Below, in pieces: positions 5,895-5,930 of a stretch of 5,930 nucleotides of DNA (within the stretch, counting starts at the first letter, position 1; each line of letters starts with the position of its first letter). Below the pieces are notes generated by a model. The model made no database searches, was not told where the DNA came from, and was given only the letters and a program-made list of their open reading frames with translations. The stretch is taken from NCBI GenBank assembly GCA_947458575.1, contig CANHBE010000165.1, positions 1 through 5,930 of the forward strand. The letters run 5' to 3'. The DNA comes from Flavobacteriaceae bacterium. Lineage in GTDB: Bacteria > Bacteroidota > Bacteroidia > Flavobacteriales > Flavobacteriaceae. Both the position numbers and the translations under genes were made by a program.

Positions 5895-5930
5895 GCGATC
5901 AATAAATTTACTACCCTAGTGCTATGGCAC
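5895..5930. other. Non-coding tail at the window edge
   Basis: No gene is visible here. The last 12 bases (5919-5930) form an imperfect palindrome, with GTGC and GCAC at its ends, and the closing GGCAC is complementary to the GTGCC core of the repeats before it. The repeat structure may therefore continue past the edge. Confidence 0.3.

Noticed and set aside
1..5930. CRISPR array, tRNA or rRNA gene
   Set aside because: No regularly spaced direct repeats with unique spacers, no cloverleaf and no rRNA-like conserved blocks were seen on either strand.

Overview
The window looks like a chromosomal segment from a member of the Bacteroidota, probably an environmental Cytophagales- or Chitinophagales-like lineage. 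That rests on the lack of clear Shine-Dalgarno sequences before the starts, AT-rich accessory genes beside a GC-richer metabolic gene, and the style of the intergenic palindromes. It is an inference, because there is no rRNA or marker gene here.

Left part (1-1310): the 3' portion of an FAD-dependent sarcosine / N-methyl-amino-acid oxidase gene, cut by the window edge just after its missing Rossmann glycine motif. It ends in a hairpin-plus-T terminator. A second A/T-flanked hairpin and a short GC-rich stretch with a coding-like frame follow; that stretch may be a remnant of a broken gene. Hand counts show a composition drop at about 1310: 34 G/C of 60 in 721-780 and 33 of 60 in 1201-1260, against 22 of 60 in 1441-1500 and 17 of 60 in 2221-2280.

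Middle part (1330-5280): an AT-rich accessory island with two genes. The first encodes a small protein with three membrane segments, a coiled coil, an acidic linker and a C-terminal winged helix, resembling the YEATS-associated three-TM (YLATT) proteins. The second encodes a 1020-residue protein with an N-terminal HD phosphohydrolase domain fused to a Bergerat/HSP90-type ATPase core and a long uncharacterised C-terminus. Both look like parts of prokaryotic conflict (immune-type) systems, and a membrane partner plus an ATPase/nucleotide-hydrolase sensor-effector is the best candidate here for an undescribed system. Between them lies a stretch that folds like an integron attC recombination site, so each gene may be, or have been, a mobile cassette.

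Right part (5281-5930): a perfect-looking 11-bp palindrome, then a small gene for a two-TM protein with an N-terminal beta-rich domain (function unknown). A tandem repeat with an embedded CAGGTC/GACCTG hairpin follows and runs toward the window end. The palindromes resemble dispersed REP-type elements.

Functional links between the island genes are inferred from proximity and domain content. No homology search was possible.
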